Shown: positions 1-6,340 of the stretch, one piece after another
How the letters are laid out: the number at the start of each line of letters is the position of its first letter
Numbering within the stretch: position 1 is the stretch's first letter
Assembly (NCBI GenBank): GCA_001803645.1
Contig: MHDW01000124.1
Location: 1 to 7,535 of the forward strand
Reading direction: 5' to 3'
DNA length: 7,535 nt
From: Nitrospirae bacterium GWC2_42_7
GTDB taxonomy: Bacteria > Nitrospirota > Thermodesulfovibrionia > Thermodesulfovibrionales > UBA6898
Position numbers and translations under genes: made by a program
Notes under the pieces: generated by a model
What the model was told of the DNA's origin: nothing
The model's database searches: none
What the model saw: the letters and a program-made list of their open reading frames with translations, nothing else

Positions 1-356
1 ACAGCGGCAGTAGAAGAGAATATGAACTTATTGACATTATGTTTCACACAAGATTCAATTAATTTAAGCGCATTTGAAAAATTATTTCTGTAATATTTAA
101 TTGGGTTCTTTACGGATTCCTCAACAACTATATGCGCTGCAAAATGAACTACAGCATCGAACTTTTCTTGTCTGATAAGGTTGTCCAGCGAGACTGTATC
201 TGCGAGGTCAGCTACAACTAGTCTGCCGGATAAAACAGAGTCTTTGTGTCCTGTGGACAGATTATCGTAAATGATGACATCGTGCCCTTTATCAGAAAGG
301 GTACGTACCATATGGCTTCCTATATATCCGGCTCCTCCTGTAACCAGTATCTTCAT
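1..356 (-). CDS. galE: UDP-glucose 4-epimerase (GalE family), partial, 3' end outside window
   Basis: This is the N-terminal 118 codons of an extended-type short-chain dehydrogenase that interconverts UDP-glucose and UDP-galactose, or the N-acetyl forms, using bound NAD in the cytoplasm. Translation from the ATG at 356 begins [15 protein letters not shown], the glycine-rich NAD-binding loop of GalE. Next come YDNLSTGH, the DLAD segment, [17 protein letters not shown] and a KYYRNN block, all typical of GalE. The last readable residues, FIFSSTAA, are the start of the catalytic Ser/Thr region; the YxxxK motif would lie just past base 1. The gene starts 7 bases after the stop of the UDP-GlcNAc dehydrogenase gene, so the two are almost certainly co-transcribed. 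Its ribosome binding site is poor: an AAGG lies about 12 bases upstream, so translational coupling is likely. Substrate preference (Glc/Gal or GlcNAc/GalNAc, or a uronic-acid form) cannot be read from this fragment. Confidence 0.93.
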   Translation of the reverse strand, partial: MKILVTGGAGYIGSHMVRTLSDKGHDVIIYDNLSTGHKDSVLSGRLVVADLADTVSLDNLIRQEKFDAVVHFAAHIVVEESVKNPIKYYRNNFSNALKLIESCVKHNVNKFIFSSTAA

Positions 357-363
357 TAGATCT

Positions 364-1692
364 TTAAGCCTTTACTATCTTTGATGACTTTAAACCTGCT
401 GTTGCATTCCTCGTATCTATTATGAGGTTGCTGTTCTTTACTATATATGGGATGTCATACGCAGAATGATCTGTTAATATCAGAACACAATCATATTTCT
501 TTAGATTTTTTTCTGTTATACGAACAGATGACATTTTTAGATCATAATCTCTCATCTTGTGGGTCTTTGGAACATGAGGGTCATTATAATCGACTTTAGC
601 CCCCTTATCTTTAAGCAGGGTTATAATTTTAAGAGATGGGGATTCCCTCACGTCGTCGATATTCTTTTTATAAGCGATCCCGAGGACGAGAATGCGCGCA
701 TTCCGGATGATTTTGTTGTTTTTGTTAAGGGCATCAATGACCTTACTTATAACAGAGTAGGGCATGCTGGTATTTATTTCTCCGGCAAGTTCGATGAATC
801 TTGTATGGAAATCGAATTCTTTTGCTTTCCATGTAAGATAGAAAGGGTCGATAGGAATACAATGTCCTCCAAGACCGGGGCCCGGGTAGAAGGCTTGAAA
901 CCCGAATGGTTTTGTCTTTGATGCGCTTATGACCTCCCATACATCTATGCCCATGCGGTCGAAACAGAGTTTCATTTCATTAACAAGTGCAATATTTACA
1001 GCTCTGTATATGTTCTCGAGCAGTTTGCTTGCTTCTGCTACTTTTGTGGACGATACCGGAACTGTCTTATTGATGATCTTATCGTAAAGAGTTTTTGCTG
1101 CTTTTAAACAAGAAGCAGTACAGCCTCCCACAACCTTAGGTATGGTAGATGTTGAAAATTCGGGATTGTTAGGATCTTCTCTTTCAGGTGAGTAGGCAAG
1201 AAAAAAATCCTTTCCAGTCTTCAAGCCTGATTTTTCGAGTATGGGCTTCATGTCTTCATCAGTAGTGCCGGGATAAGTTGTGCTTTCGAGTATGATGAGA
1301 TGTCCTCGCCTGAGATAACGGCTTATTGTTTTTGTGGTATTTATGACATAGGAGATATCAGGTTCCCTGTATATATTTAAAGGTGTAGGTACACAAATAA
1401 TTATGCAGTCAGTTTTTTTAAGTTTCGAGAAATCATCCGTAGGAGAAAATCTTCCGGTCTTGTTGATCGAGCTTATCTTTTTGGCAGGGATGTGTTTTAT
1501 ATAACTCCTCCCCTGTTTTAGAAGATCGACTTTTTTTTTGTCAAGATCATATCCTATTACATGAAACCCTGCCTGTACAAATTCTATAACAAGAGGAAGC
1601 CCGACATAGCCCAGACCTATTATGCCGACTGAGGCTGTTTTCCCCTCGATAGCTTTTAGAAGAATGCTCAGTTGTAAGGAATCTTTTGCCAA
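364..1692 (-). CDS. wbpA: UDP-N-acetyl-D-glucosamine 6-dehydrogenase (WbpA/TviB type)
   Basis: This is a nucleotide-sugar dehydrogenase that oxidises UDP-GlcNAc to UDP-GlcNAc uronic acid with two NAD, feeding polysaccharide synthesis. The 442 residues match the family length (about 430-445). The Rossmann motif GLGYVGLPL is at residues 26-34, followed by CVPTPL near 100 and ESTTYPGTT at 136-144. SPEREDP (168-174) and IPKVVGG (184-190) are the signature of the WbpA branch rather than of UDP-glucose dehydrogenase. [17 protein letters not shown] starts at 223. The catalytic cysteine is Cys278 in GGHCIPIDP, and the C-terminal NAD-domain [17 protein letters not shown] is at 338-354. I accept the TTG at 1692 as the start because AGGAGG stands 5 bases upstream and the residues just before the Rossmann strand fit. 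It lies 68 bases after the NusG-like gene and 7 before galE. An A9 run encodes Lys52-54. Exact substrate (GlcNAc or GalNAc form) is inferred. Confidence 0.93.
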   Translation of the reverse strand: MAKDSLQLSILLKAIEGKTASVGIIGLGYVGLPLVIEFVQAGFHVIGYDLDKKKVDLLKQGRSYIKHIPAKKISSINKTGRFSPTDDFSKLKKTDCIIICVPTPLNIYREPDISYVINTTKTISRYLRRGHLIILESTTYPGTTDEDMKPILEKSGLKTGKDFFLAYSPEREDPNNPEFSTSTIPKVVGGCTASCLKAAKTLYDKIINKTVPVSSTKVAEASKLLENIYRAVNIALVNEMKLCFDRMGIDVWEVISASKTKPFGFQAFYPGPGLGGHCIPIDPFYLTWKAKEFDFHTRFIELAGEINTSMPYSVISKVIDALNKNNKIIRNARILVLGIAYKKNIDDVRESPSLKIITLLKDKGAKVDYNDPHVPKTHKMRDYDLKMSSVRITEKNLKKYDCVLILTDHSAYDIPYIVKNSNLIIDTRNATAGLKSSKIVKA

Positions 1693-1697
1693 TTAAA

Positions 1698-1703
1698 CCT
1701 CCT
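1698..1703 (-). promoter_or_regulatory. Strong Shine-Dalgarno deciding the TTG start of the dehydrogenase gene
   Basis: On the minus strand AGGAGG is followed by five bases (TTTAA) and then TTG at 1692-1690. This is a full consensus site at good spacing. It supports a rare TTG start, since no ATG or GTG lies between it and the conserved Rossmann segment at residue 21 onward. Confidence 0.8.
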
Positions 1704-1760
1704 GAATATAATGTTAATTATTATAATCAACCTGATATTTTTATGGAAACTTTGCAGATC

Positions 1761-2246
1761 TTATGCCTTTTTTATTACTGTGCTTTCAATGTTCATTTTG
1801 CAGTGAAGGGCTTCAAGCAGTATCATCGCCCTTTCCCTGCCGGGAATATTCTTTTCAAATATGCCGTAAAAGTTCTTGAAAGGCCCTTCTTTTATAAGGA
1901 TCCTGTCACCTTTTATGAAGTCTTCTGTGAACGGCTTAACAATATCGCCTTCCATTCTTTCTGTGATAGTGGATATTATTTCAGGATGTACTGCCAAAGG
2001 AGTATTTTTTCCGACTATGTATTTGACACCGCGTGTATATCTGATAAGTCTCATGTCTGTGTCAGGGTCGAAAAAAGCGAATATATAAGAAGGGAAAAGC
2101 TGCTCCGTGACTTTTATATATTTCCCCCGAAAATATTTCATGATCAATATTTTTGGGGTAAGAGTTTTAACTCCGGCATTAACCAGAAGCTGTGCTGTTG
2201 AGTCTTCGCTTCTGGGCTTGGTGTATATCGCATACCAGTTCATCAT
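1761..2246 (-). CDS. NusG-family specialised transcription elongation/antitermination factor (RfaH/UpxY/LoaP-like)
   Basis: A 161-residue NusG paralogue. It would bind RNA polymerase and increase processivity through the polysaccharide operon that it heads. The NGN domain starts with NWYAIYTKPRSE (3-14) and continues with LFPSYIFAFFD (50-60) and the segment GVKYIVGKNTPLAVHPEII (73-91). The C-terminal KOW domain is at about 113-146, with GDRILIKEGPFKNFYGIFE and the closing strand MILLEAL. The order and length fit stand-alone NusG paralogues (about 160-180 aa). Housekeeping NusG is usually flanked by secE and rplK, which are absent here; the neighbours are nucleotide-sugar genes. The first of two adjacent ATG codons (2246, 2243) is taken as start; neither has a Shine-Dalgarno, and a TATAAT lies only 7 bases upstream. 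Whether it is closer to RfaH, UpxY or LoaP cannot be decided by eye. Confidence 0.88.
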   Translation of the reverse strand: MMNWYAIYTKPRSEDSTAQLLVNAGVKTLTPKILIMKYFRGKYIKVTEQLFPSYIFAFFDPDTDMRLIRYTRGVKYIVGKNTPLAVHPEIISTITERMEGDIVKPFTEDFIKGDRILIKEGPFKNFYGIFEKNIPGRERAMILLEALHCKMNIESTVIKKA

Positions 2247-2253
2247 GCTTTGT

Positions 2254-2282
2254 ATTATACTTCATGTGCCTGTCTTTCTTAA
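2254..2282 (-). promoter_or_regulatory. Candidate sigma70-type promoter for the NusG-like/polysaccharide operon
   Basis: On the minus strand a perfect TATAAT (2259-2254) is preceded, after a 17-base spacer, by TTAAGA (2282-2277), which matches TTGACA at 4 of 6 positions. The -10 ends 7 bases before the first ATG, so transcription would start at or beside that codon and give a very short or absent 5' leader. This is based only on matches to consensus. Confidence 0.45.
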
Positions 2283-2380
2283 GAAATATGTTTATTCCAT
2301 ATCACATATGTTTATTTTTTTAATTAAAATAATTCCTCGATGCTCTGCATCGGGGTTGCCTCATATTCCCTCCCCCTTGA

Positions 2381-2402
2381 GGGGGGAGGGTGAGGGAGAG
2401 GG
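2381..2402 (+). other. G-quadruplex motif, plus strand
   Basis: Four G-runs (6, 3, 3 and 3 bases) are separated by loops of 1, 3 and 3 bases, which satisfies the usual G3+ N1-7 pattern. It overlaps the right arm of the first C/G hairpin, so the quadruplex and the hairpin would compete. Confidence 0.6.
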
Positions 2403-2420
2403 TGTTGGAATGATGTTTCA

Positions 2421-2442
2421 CCCTCCCCTTATTCCCCTCCCC
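2421..2442 (-). other. G-quadruplex motif, minus strand
   Basis: C-runs of 3, 4, 4 and 4 bases are separated by T, TTATT and T. The minus strand therefore reads four G-runs with loops of 1, 5 and 1 bases, a tight canonical pattern. Transcripts reading out of the DUF192 gene would carry it as RNA. Confidence 0.6.
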
Positions 2443-2528
2443 TCAAGGGAGGGGAGATTTAAGATACCTCGAAGCTTGCTGCGGGGTTGTTCATTAATCA
2501 CTATTGCTTTGTAATTATTTGATCCACT

Positions 2529-3041
2529 TTAATCCTCTGTAAGTTCAAATAAGTCACCTGCATTTATGCCAAATTTGGTTGCTTCACCGGAGTTTATCTC
2601 AAGTGCATATGAAACAGGTTTCTTAAGTTTGATAAAAGGACAAACAGTGCAGAGAGGGAGGTTCTCGTAGATCTCTGTGACCCTTTTTCTGCTGTCAAAA
2701 AGAATTATATCTATCGAAAAATTCATTTCCTTCATCCAGAAATAGTTTTCTCTTGAATTGTCCAGAATAAATAACATGCCATGACCGGCAGGAAGTTCGC
2801 TACGTCCGGAGAGACCTTTATTCCTGGATTTTGCATTAGAGACTACCTCAACTTTAAAAGAAGAGATCTCTGTTGTGAGTGTCCCGTTCTTTGTGTTGGA
2901 TTTCCTAAGTATTGTTATGGTCTGCAATCCTGTCCCTGTTTTTGCATTGGCAGAGACAAGTGAACATGAGGTGGCAGCTGCGAGAAGAAGACAGACAAGC
3001 ACTGAAAGGATTAATCGTTTTTTAAGCTGGTTGTTATTCAC
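2529..3041 (-). CDS. Exported DUF192 domain protein
   Basis: A 170-residue DUF192 (COG1430) protein of unknown function, exported from the cytoplasm. The N-terminus has a basic stretch (KKR, 7-9), a hydrophobic core (10-23) and either an AATSC lipobox-like site (Cys26) or an ANA signal-peptidase site (31-33). It may thus be a lipoprotein or a soluble periplasmic protein. The DUF192 core begins near residue 63: KGLSGRSELPAGHGMLF (75-91), FWMKEMNFSIDIILFD (101-116), a Cys pair (131, 134) and YALEINSGEATKFGINAGD (145-163). These match the family closely. The start is a GTG at 3041, inside the end of the pyruvate kinase gene (8-bp overlap), with no clear Shine-Dalgarno, so coupled translation is likely. 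It is the last gene of the nadB-pyk unit. The link to metabolism is not obvious and may be only positional. Confidence 0.87.
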   Translation of the reverse strand: MNNNQLKKRLILSVLVCLLLAAATSCSLVSANAKTGTGLQTITILRKSNTKNGTLTTEISSFKVEVVSNAKSRNKGLSGRSELPAGHGMLFILDNSRENYFWMKEMNFSIDIILFDSRKRVTEIYENLPLCTVCPFIKLKKPVSYALEINSGEATKFGINAGDLFELTED

Positions 3042-4443
3042 CGATCTGATGAAGTTTCATGAAATTTGTCTTGCCTTTTGATGAAAGCGGAGAGCTTGCG
3101 ATTATAACGACCCTGTCACCTGATTTTACTATTTTCTCTCTAATAAGCACCCTTTCGACCTCTCTAAGCATATGATCTGTATTTTTCAGAGGTCTCATAT
3201 ACTTGGGGATCACACCCCAGTAAAGAGGAAGCCTCGAAAGCACAGCTTTGTCCGGTGTGAAAGCAATTATTGGAGTCGCAGGCCTGAAGTCGGATACGAG
3301 ACTTGCTGTAAAACCTGAGCGTGTAAATGCAACCAGTACTTTTGCGCATATATCCTCAGCTGCACTGCATGCTGCGTCAGCCAGTGCTTCTGCATATGAA
3401 TTTCCACGTATATATGAAGACATTCTCTTCTGTGTCTTTTCTGTGAAAGAGATTATTCTGTTCATCATCCTAAAAGCTTCGAGCGGATGCGCTCCTGACG
3501 CTGTTTCTGCAGAAAGCATAAGTGCGTCTGAACTGTCTATGACCGCATTGGCAACATCTGTTGCCTCTGCCCTCGTTGGTCTCAGGTGATTAGTCATGGA
3601 TTCGAGCATCTGAGTGGCGGTTATAACAAGCTTTCCCTTGCTGTTTGCTCTGACTATCAGATCTTTTTGTATTAAAGGCACTTTTTCAGGCGAGACCTCT
3701 ACCCCGAGGTCACCTCTTGCTATCATAATTCCATCAGACTCATCGAGTATGGCGTCAATATTTATAAGCGCTTCAGGTTTTTCTATTTTTGCTATAACAG
3801 GAATATTAAGGCCTTTTTTTGAAATTATATTCTTAACTATGGTGATATCGTGAGCTGTTCTAACAAATGAAACAGCAATATAATCGACATTCATGTGGAG
3901 TCCGAAATCGAGATCACGACGGTCTTTTTCAGTGAATGATCTCTGTGATAATTTCATGCCCGGAAGGTTGACGCCTTTTTTGTCCCTTAAGATACCGCCT
4001 TCGATGACACTCGTTACCAGGGCTTTGTTTGTCTTATTTTTTACTCGAAGCTGGATGAGGCCGTCATCTAGAAGGATCCTGTCACCTTTCTTTGCATCCC
4101 TGAGAAGCATTGGGTATGAAACATAGATATTTTTTGGATCACCTTCGCCTGAGCCTGGGAGGATCGAGACTTCACTGCCTTTCTTCAGCTCGATCTGGCC
4201 ACCCTTAAAGATCCCTGCACGTATTTTTATTCCCTGAAGGTCCTGCATTATAGAAACGTTTCTTTTATATTTTTTTGACAGCTCTCGGATAAGTTTGATG
4301 AATTTACCATGCTGTTCATGACTGCCGTGAGAGAAATTCAGTCTCGCAACATCCATGCCTTCTTTGATCAAAGCAGAAATAACCTTTTTGTTTGATGAAG
4401 CAGGGCCGATTGTACATATGATCTTAGCTTTTCGATGAGTCAT
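3034..4443 (-). CDS. pyk: Pyruvate kinase
   Basis: Catalyses phosphoenolpyruvate + ADP to pyruvate + ATP, the last step of glycolysis, in the cytoplasm. The 469 residues equal the usual bacterial length. Visible motifs in order: KIICTIGPAS (7-16), RLNFSHG (34-40), QDLQGIKIR (67-75), LLDDGLI (124-130, B domain), VNLPG (158-162), AVSFVR (190-195), AKIEKPEA (218-225) with catalytic Lys219 and metal ligand Glu221, IARGDLGVE (241-249) with Asp245, TATQMLESM (275-283) and PTRAEATDVANAV (289-301). The C-terminal domain shows TRSGFTA (374-380) and ends with the usual GKTNFMKLHQIG. There is no extra C-terminal PEP-utiliser domain. The usual Pro in DLQGPKIR is Ile72. The ATG at 4443 overlaps the nadB stop as ATGA, implying translational coupling, and the gene's end overlaps the DUF192 start. 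Confidence 0.97.
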   Translation of the reverse strand: MTHRKAKIICTIGPASSNKKVISALIKEGMDVARLNFSHGSHEQHGKFIKLIRELSKKYKRNVSIMQDLQGIKIRAGIFKGGQIELKKGSEVSILPGSGEGDPKNIYVSYPMLLRDAKKGDRILLDDGLIQLRVKNKTNKALVTSVIEGGILRDKKGVNLPGMKLSQRSFTEKDRRDLDFGLHMNVDYIAVSFVRTAHDITIVKNIISKKGLNIPVIAKIEKPEALINIDAILDESDGIMIARGDLGVEVSPEKVPLIQKDLIVRANSKGKLVITATQMLESMTNHLRPTRAEATDVANAVIDSSDALMLSAETASGAHPLEAFRMMNRIISFTEKTQKRMSSYIRGNSYAEALADAACSAAEDICAKVLVAFTRSGFTASLVSDFRPATPIIAFTPDKAVLSRLPLYWGVIPKYMRPLKNTDHMLREVERVLIREKIVKSGDRVVIIASSPLSSKGKTNFMKLHQIGE

Positions 4444-5978
4444 GATCTAAATATTGCCTTGTCCCATTTTATATGCTCCTGCCAGTTTGCTCCTCTGTCC
4501 TTATGATCTGATCTGTAGTGTGCTCCTACGCTTCCCTTTCGTAAAAGTGCGCTCTCAACGATAATAAAGGAAACAGTGATCATGTTTTTTAATTCAAGCT
4601 CATTTCTGGTAATGAAATTCTGTTTTGTGATCTCTTTCCATAAAAGCAGTTTTGTTTCGGCCTGTTTAAGGGACTTTGCGCATCTGATGATCCCGGTTTT
4701 TTCCCACATTGTTCTTCTCAATGACCGCCTTATTTCGTAAATATCCGATATTGAAGATACTTCTTCATTATACCCTGAAATCCTTTCAGGTTTGATTTTG
4801 GTATTGAGGGCAGCTTTTCCGGCCCTTGCGCCATAAACAAGGCCCTCGAGGAGGCTGTTTGATGCAAGTCTGTTTGCGCCGTGGACACCGGTGCATGCGA
4901 CCTCTCCGGCAGCATAAAGCCCTCTGATATTGGATTCACCATCGAGATTGGTCCTTACTCCTCCCATGATATAATGCGCAGCAGGTGATACTGGAATTAG
5001 ATCTTCTGTAATATCTATATCATACTGCAGGCATGTGGAATTAATTTTCGGGAATCTGTTTTTTACAAATTTCTTGTCCAGATGCCTGAGGTCAAGATAT
5101 ACATGGTTGCTTGCGGTTTTTACCATCTCTGATATTATTGCCCTTGACACAACATCCCTTGGTGCAAGTTCAGCCTTAGCATGATAATCATCCATAAATC
5201 TCTGGCCCTTTATATTTAAAAGAACAGCGCCTTCTCCTCTCATGGATTCGCTAAGGAGAAACTGCGGCGCAGCAGGATAGTAAAGGCTTGTAGGGTGAAA
5301 CTGCACAAACTCCATATCTTCGAGTTCAGCGCCTGCCCTGACTGCTATAGCCATACCGTCTCCTGTTGCAACAAAAGGATTGGTTGTCCTTGAAAATAGC
5401 CTGCCTGCACCTCCTGTTGCGAGGATCGTGGCTTTTGCAAACAGAGCTATAACTTTATTGTCTCTCAGTACATAAGCGCCGTGGCATTCACCGTTATTTA
5501 TTATAAGATCAATAGTATAGGCAAAAGGATATTTTCTGACTGACGGGAAAGAACGTGCTTTACTAAGCAATACCCTCTCTAGCTCTTTGCCTGTTGAATC
5601 GCCGTGGGCATGCAGTATCCTTCTTTTTGAGTGGGCTGCTTCGAGAGTCAGAGCAAGTTTCAACCCCTCTCTGTCGAACTCAGCGCCCCAGGAAATTAAT
5701 TCCATTATTCTTTCAGGCCCTTCTTCAACAAGTGTCTTGACAGCATCTTCCCTGCAGAGGCCGTCACCTGCTTTTAAGGTATCTTCCTGATGAATACCGA
5801 CTGTGTCTTCATCACTCATCACAGCTGCTATTCCGCCTTGTGCATACTCTGTGCTGCTTTCTGATGGTTTATCTTTTGTTACAACGAGGACGTCTCCGAA
5901 TGGTGCAAGCTCGATAGCAGCCCTAAGGCCTGCTACTCCGCTCCCGATTATAAGGAAATCAACAGATTCACTGTCCAT
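4440..5978 (-). CDS. nadB: L-aspartate oxidase
   Basis: A flavoprotein that oxidises L-aspartate to iminoaspartate, the first step of de novo NAD synthesis. NadA then makes quinolinate; nadA and nadC are not in this window. The 512 residues fall within the family range. The FAD-binding GSGVAGLRAA is at 12-21, and STEYAQGGIAAV (42-53) marks NadB within the succinate dehydrogenase flavoprotein superfamily. Also present are SKRRILHAHGDSTG (117-130), GGAGRLFSRTTNP (189-201), FVQFHPTSLY (224-233, His228), SESMRGEGA (243-251), LAPRDVVSRAI (271-281, Arg274), AAHYIMGGV (333-341, His335) and TGVHGANRLASNSLLEGLVYG (from 363, Arg370). The C-terminal helical region contains VGAHYRSD. The ATG at 5978 has no Shine-Dalgarno and lies close behind promoter-like sequence. 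It is first in a coupled unit with pyk. Confidence 0.96.
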   Translation of the reverse strand: MDSESVDFLIIGSGVAGLRAAIELAPFGDVLVVTKDKPSESSTEYAQGGIAAVMSDEDTVGIHQEDTLKAGDGLCREDAVKTLVEEGPERIMELISWGAEFDREGLKLALTLEAAHSKRRILHAHGDSTGKELERVLLSKARSFPSVRKYPFAYTIDLIINNGECHGAYVLRDNKVIALFAKATILATGGAGRLFSRTTNPFVATGDGMAIAVRAGAELEDMEFVQFHPTSLYYPAAPQFLLSESMRGEGAVLLNIKGQRFMDDYHAKAELAPRDVVSRAIISEMVKTASNHVYLDLRHLDKKFVKNRFPKINSTCLQYDIDITEDLIPVSPAAHYIMGGVRTNLDGESNIRGLYAAGEVACTGVHGANRLASNSLLEGLVYGARAGKAALNTKIKPERISGYNEEVSSISDIYEIRRSLRRTMWEKTGIIRCAKSLKQAETKLLLWKEITKQNFITRNELELKNMITVSFIIVESALLRKGSVGAHYRSDHKDRGANWQEHIKWDKAIFRS

Positions 5979-5984
5979 TCAAAA

Positions 5985-6014
5985 AGAATACAAGTATACT
6001 AGACAGGAAATCAA
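5985..6014 (-). promoter_or_regulatory. Candidate promoter region for nadB-pyk-DUF192
   Basis: On the minus strand TTGATT (6014-6009) and TATTCT (5990-5985) are separated by 18 bases, each matching consensus at 4 of 6 positions. A better -10 hexamer, TATACT (5998-5993), lacks a good -35. Either choice puts the transcription start within about 8 bases of the nadB ATG. Which one is used cannot be decided from sequence. Confidence 0.3.
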
Positions 6015-6029
6015 GAGATAAAAAGCTAT

Positions 6030-6058
6030 CTGACGTATTTCTGGAACACAGGTATATT
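6030..6058 (+). promoter_or_regulatory. Candidate promoter for rpmE
   Basis: CTGACG (6030-6035; 4 of 6 to consensus) and TATATT (6053-6058; 5 of 6) are spaced by 17 bases. Transcription would begin near 6065, giving a leader of about 58 bases before the rpmE start. It is divergent from the nadB promoter, and the two share the 144-base gap. Confidence 0.4.
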
Positions 6059-6110
6059 GCTGATATTGCTAAAATCTGCTGAAATTTATTAAAATATCCT
6101 AAATCAATTC

Positions 6111-6116
6111 AGGAGG
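6111..6116 (+). promoter_or_regulatory. Shine-Dalgarno of rpmE fixing the GTG start
   Basis: A perfect AGGAGG is followed by AAAGAA and then GTG at 6123. Strength and spacing support the GTG start for this highly expressed gene. Confidence 0.85.
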
Positions 6117-6122
6117 AAAGAA

Positions 6123-6323
6123 GTGAAAGCAGGCATTCACCCGGACTATAAGGAATCAAATGCAGTTTGCGCTTGCGGAGAGACGTTTGTCACAAGGTCA
6201 ACTATCTCTCCCATGCGGCTTGATATATGCTCAAAATGCCATCCATTTTTCACTGGAAAACAGAAGTTAATGGATACTGAAGGCAGAGTAGAGAAGTTCA
6301 AGAAGAAATACTCAAAGAAGTAG
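6123..6323 (+). CDS. rpmE: 50S ribosomal protein L31 (zinc-binding, C+ form)
   Basis: L31 is a small protein of the large subunit that bridges to the 30S head. The 66 residues match the type A length. The start [10 protein letters not shown], the cysteine pairs CAC (16, 18) and CSKC (36, 39), and the segment [20 protein letters not shown] are diagnostic. All four cysteines are present, so this is the zinc-binding form rather than the cysteine-free paralogue expressed under zinc starvation. The start is a GTG, fixed by AGGAGG (6111-6116) with a 6-base spacer. It is followed by an intrinsic terminator and then by DUF1385 and prfA, a gene order familiar from several deep-branching and delta-like bacterial groups. 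Confidence 0.97.
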   Translation: MKAGIHPDYKESNAVCACGETFVTRSTISPMRLDICSKCHPFFTGKQKLMDTEGRVEKFKKKYSKK

Positions 6324-6340
6324 TTAAACTAAAGAATAAT

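Larger units (their letters stand above)
2335..2494. repeat. Composite interspersed repeat: direct hairpin copies flanking C/G-rich inverted repeats
   Basis: This unit fills most of the gap between the two minus-strand operons. The outer parts, 2335-2364 and 2467-2494, are imperfect direct copies (24 identities over 30 aligned columns). Both begin CCTCGA, contain CGGGGTTG and end TCAT. Each folds into a hairpin: 2335-2355 has a 9-bp stem with loop TCT, and 2467-2486 has a 5-bp outer and 3-bp inner stem. Between them lie two G/C hairpins. One pairs CCCTCCCCC (2368-2376) with GGGGGAGGG (2382-2390); the other pairs CCCCTCCC (2434-2441) with GGGAGGGG (2447-2454). The second arm is roughly the reverse complement of the first. 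A competing stem joins 2383-2392 to 2419-2428. It has no coding capacity and looks like a non-autonomous, MITE- or REP-like intergenic repeat. Copies elsewhere in the genome cannot be seen here. Confidence 0.7.

Noticed and set aside
67..75. Pyruvate kinase Ile at the usual Pro of DLQGPKIR, considered as loss of function (window bases about 4219-4245; numbers given are residues)
   Set aside because: All catalytic and metal-binding motifs are intact, and this position is not a catalytic residue, so it is probably a lineage variant.
559..921. Plus-strand open frame inside the dehydrogenase gene (with several similar ones inside pyk and nadB)
   Set aside because: They lie antisense to genes with full family motifs, have no ribosome binding site or recognisable domains, and look like by-products of codon use.
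1707..1725. TATAAT/ATTATA inverted repeat between the NusG-like gene and the dehydrogenase, considered as a promoter or RNA hairpin recruiting the factor
   Set aside because: The stem is six A/T pairs only, and the matching -35 hexamer is poor (TTCCAT), so neither a promoter nor a stable hairpin is supported.
1686..2201. Plus-strand open frame of 171 codons antisense to the NusG-like gene
   Set aside because: The minus-strand frame has clear NGN and KOW motifs; this one has no recognisable domain.
2310..2355. Hairpin 2335-2355 followed on the minus strand by an A/T-rich stretch, considered as the terminator of the nadB operon
   Set aside because: The T-run after the stem is broken (AATTATTTTAATT) and the hairpin belongs to the repeat unit; it may help termination but I would not call it a terminator.
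2335..2494. CRISPR array or insertion sequence
   Set aside because: Only two dissimilar direct copies, no regular spacers, and no transposase or terminal inverted repeats with a coding core.
2107..2514. Plus-strand open frame of 135 codons across the NusG-like gene end and the repeat
   Set aside because: Its C-terminal part is just the translated C/G repeat (Pro/Gly/Arg-rich low complexity), and its N-terminal part is antisense to the NusG-like gene.
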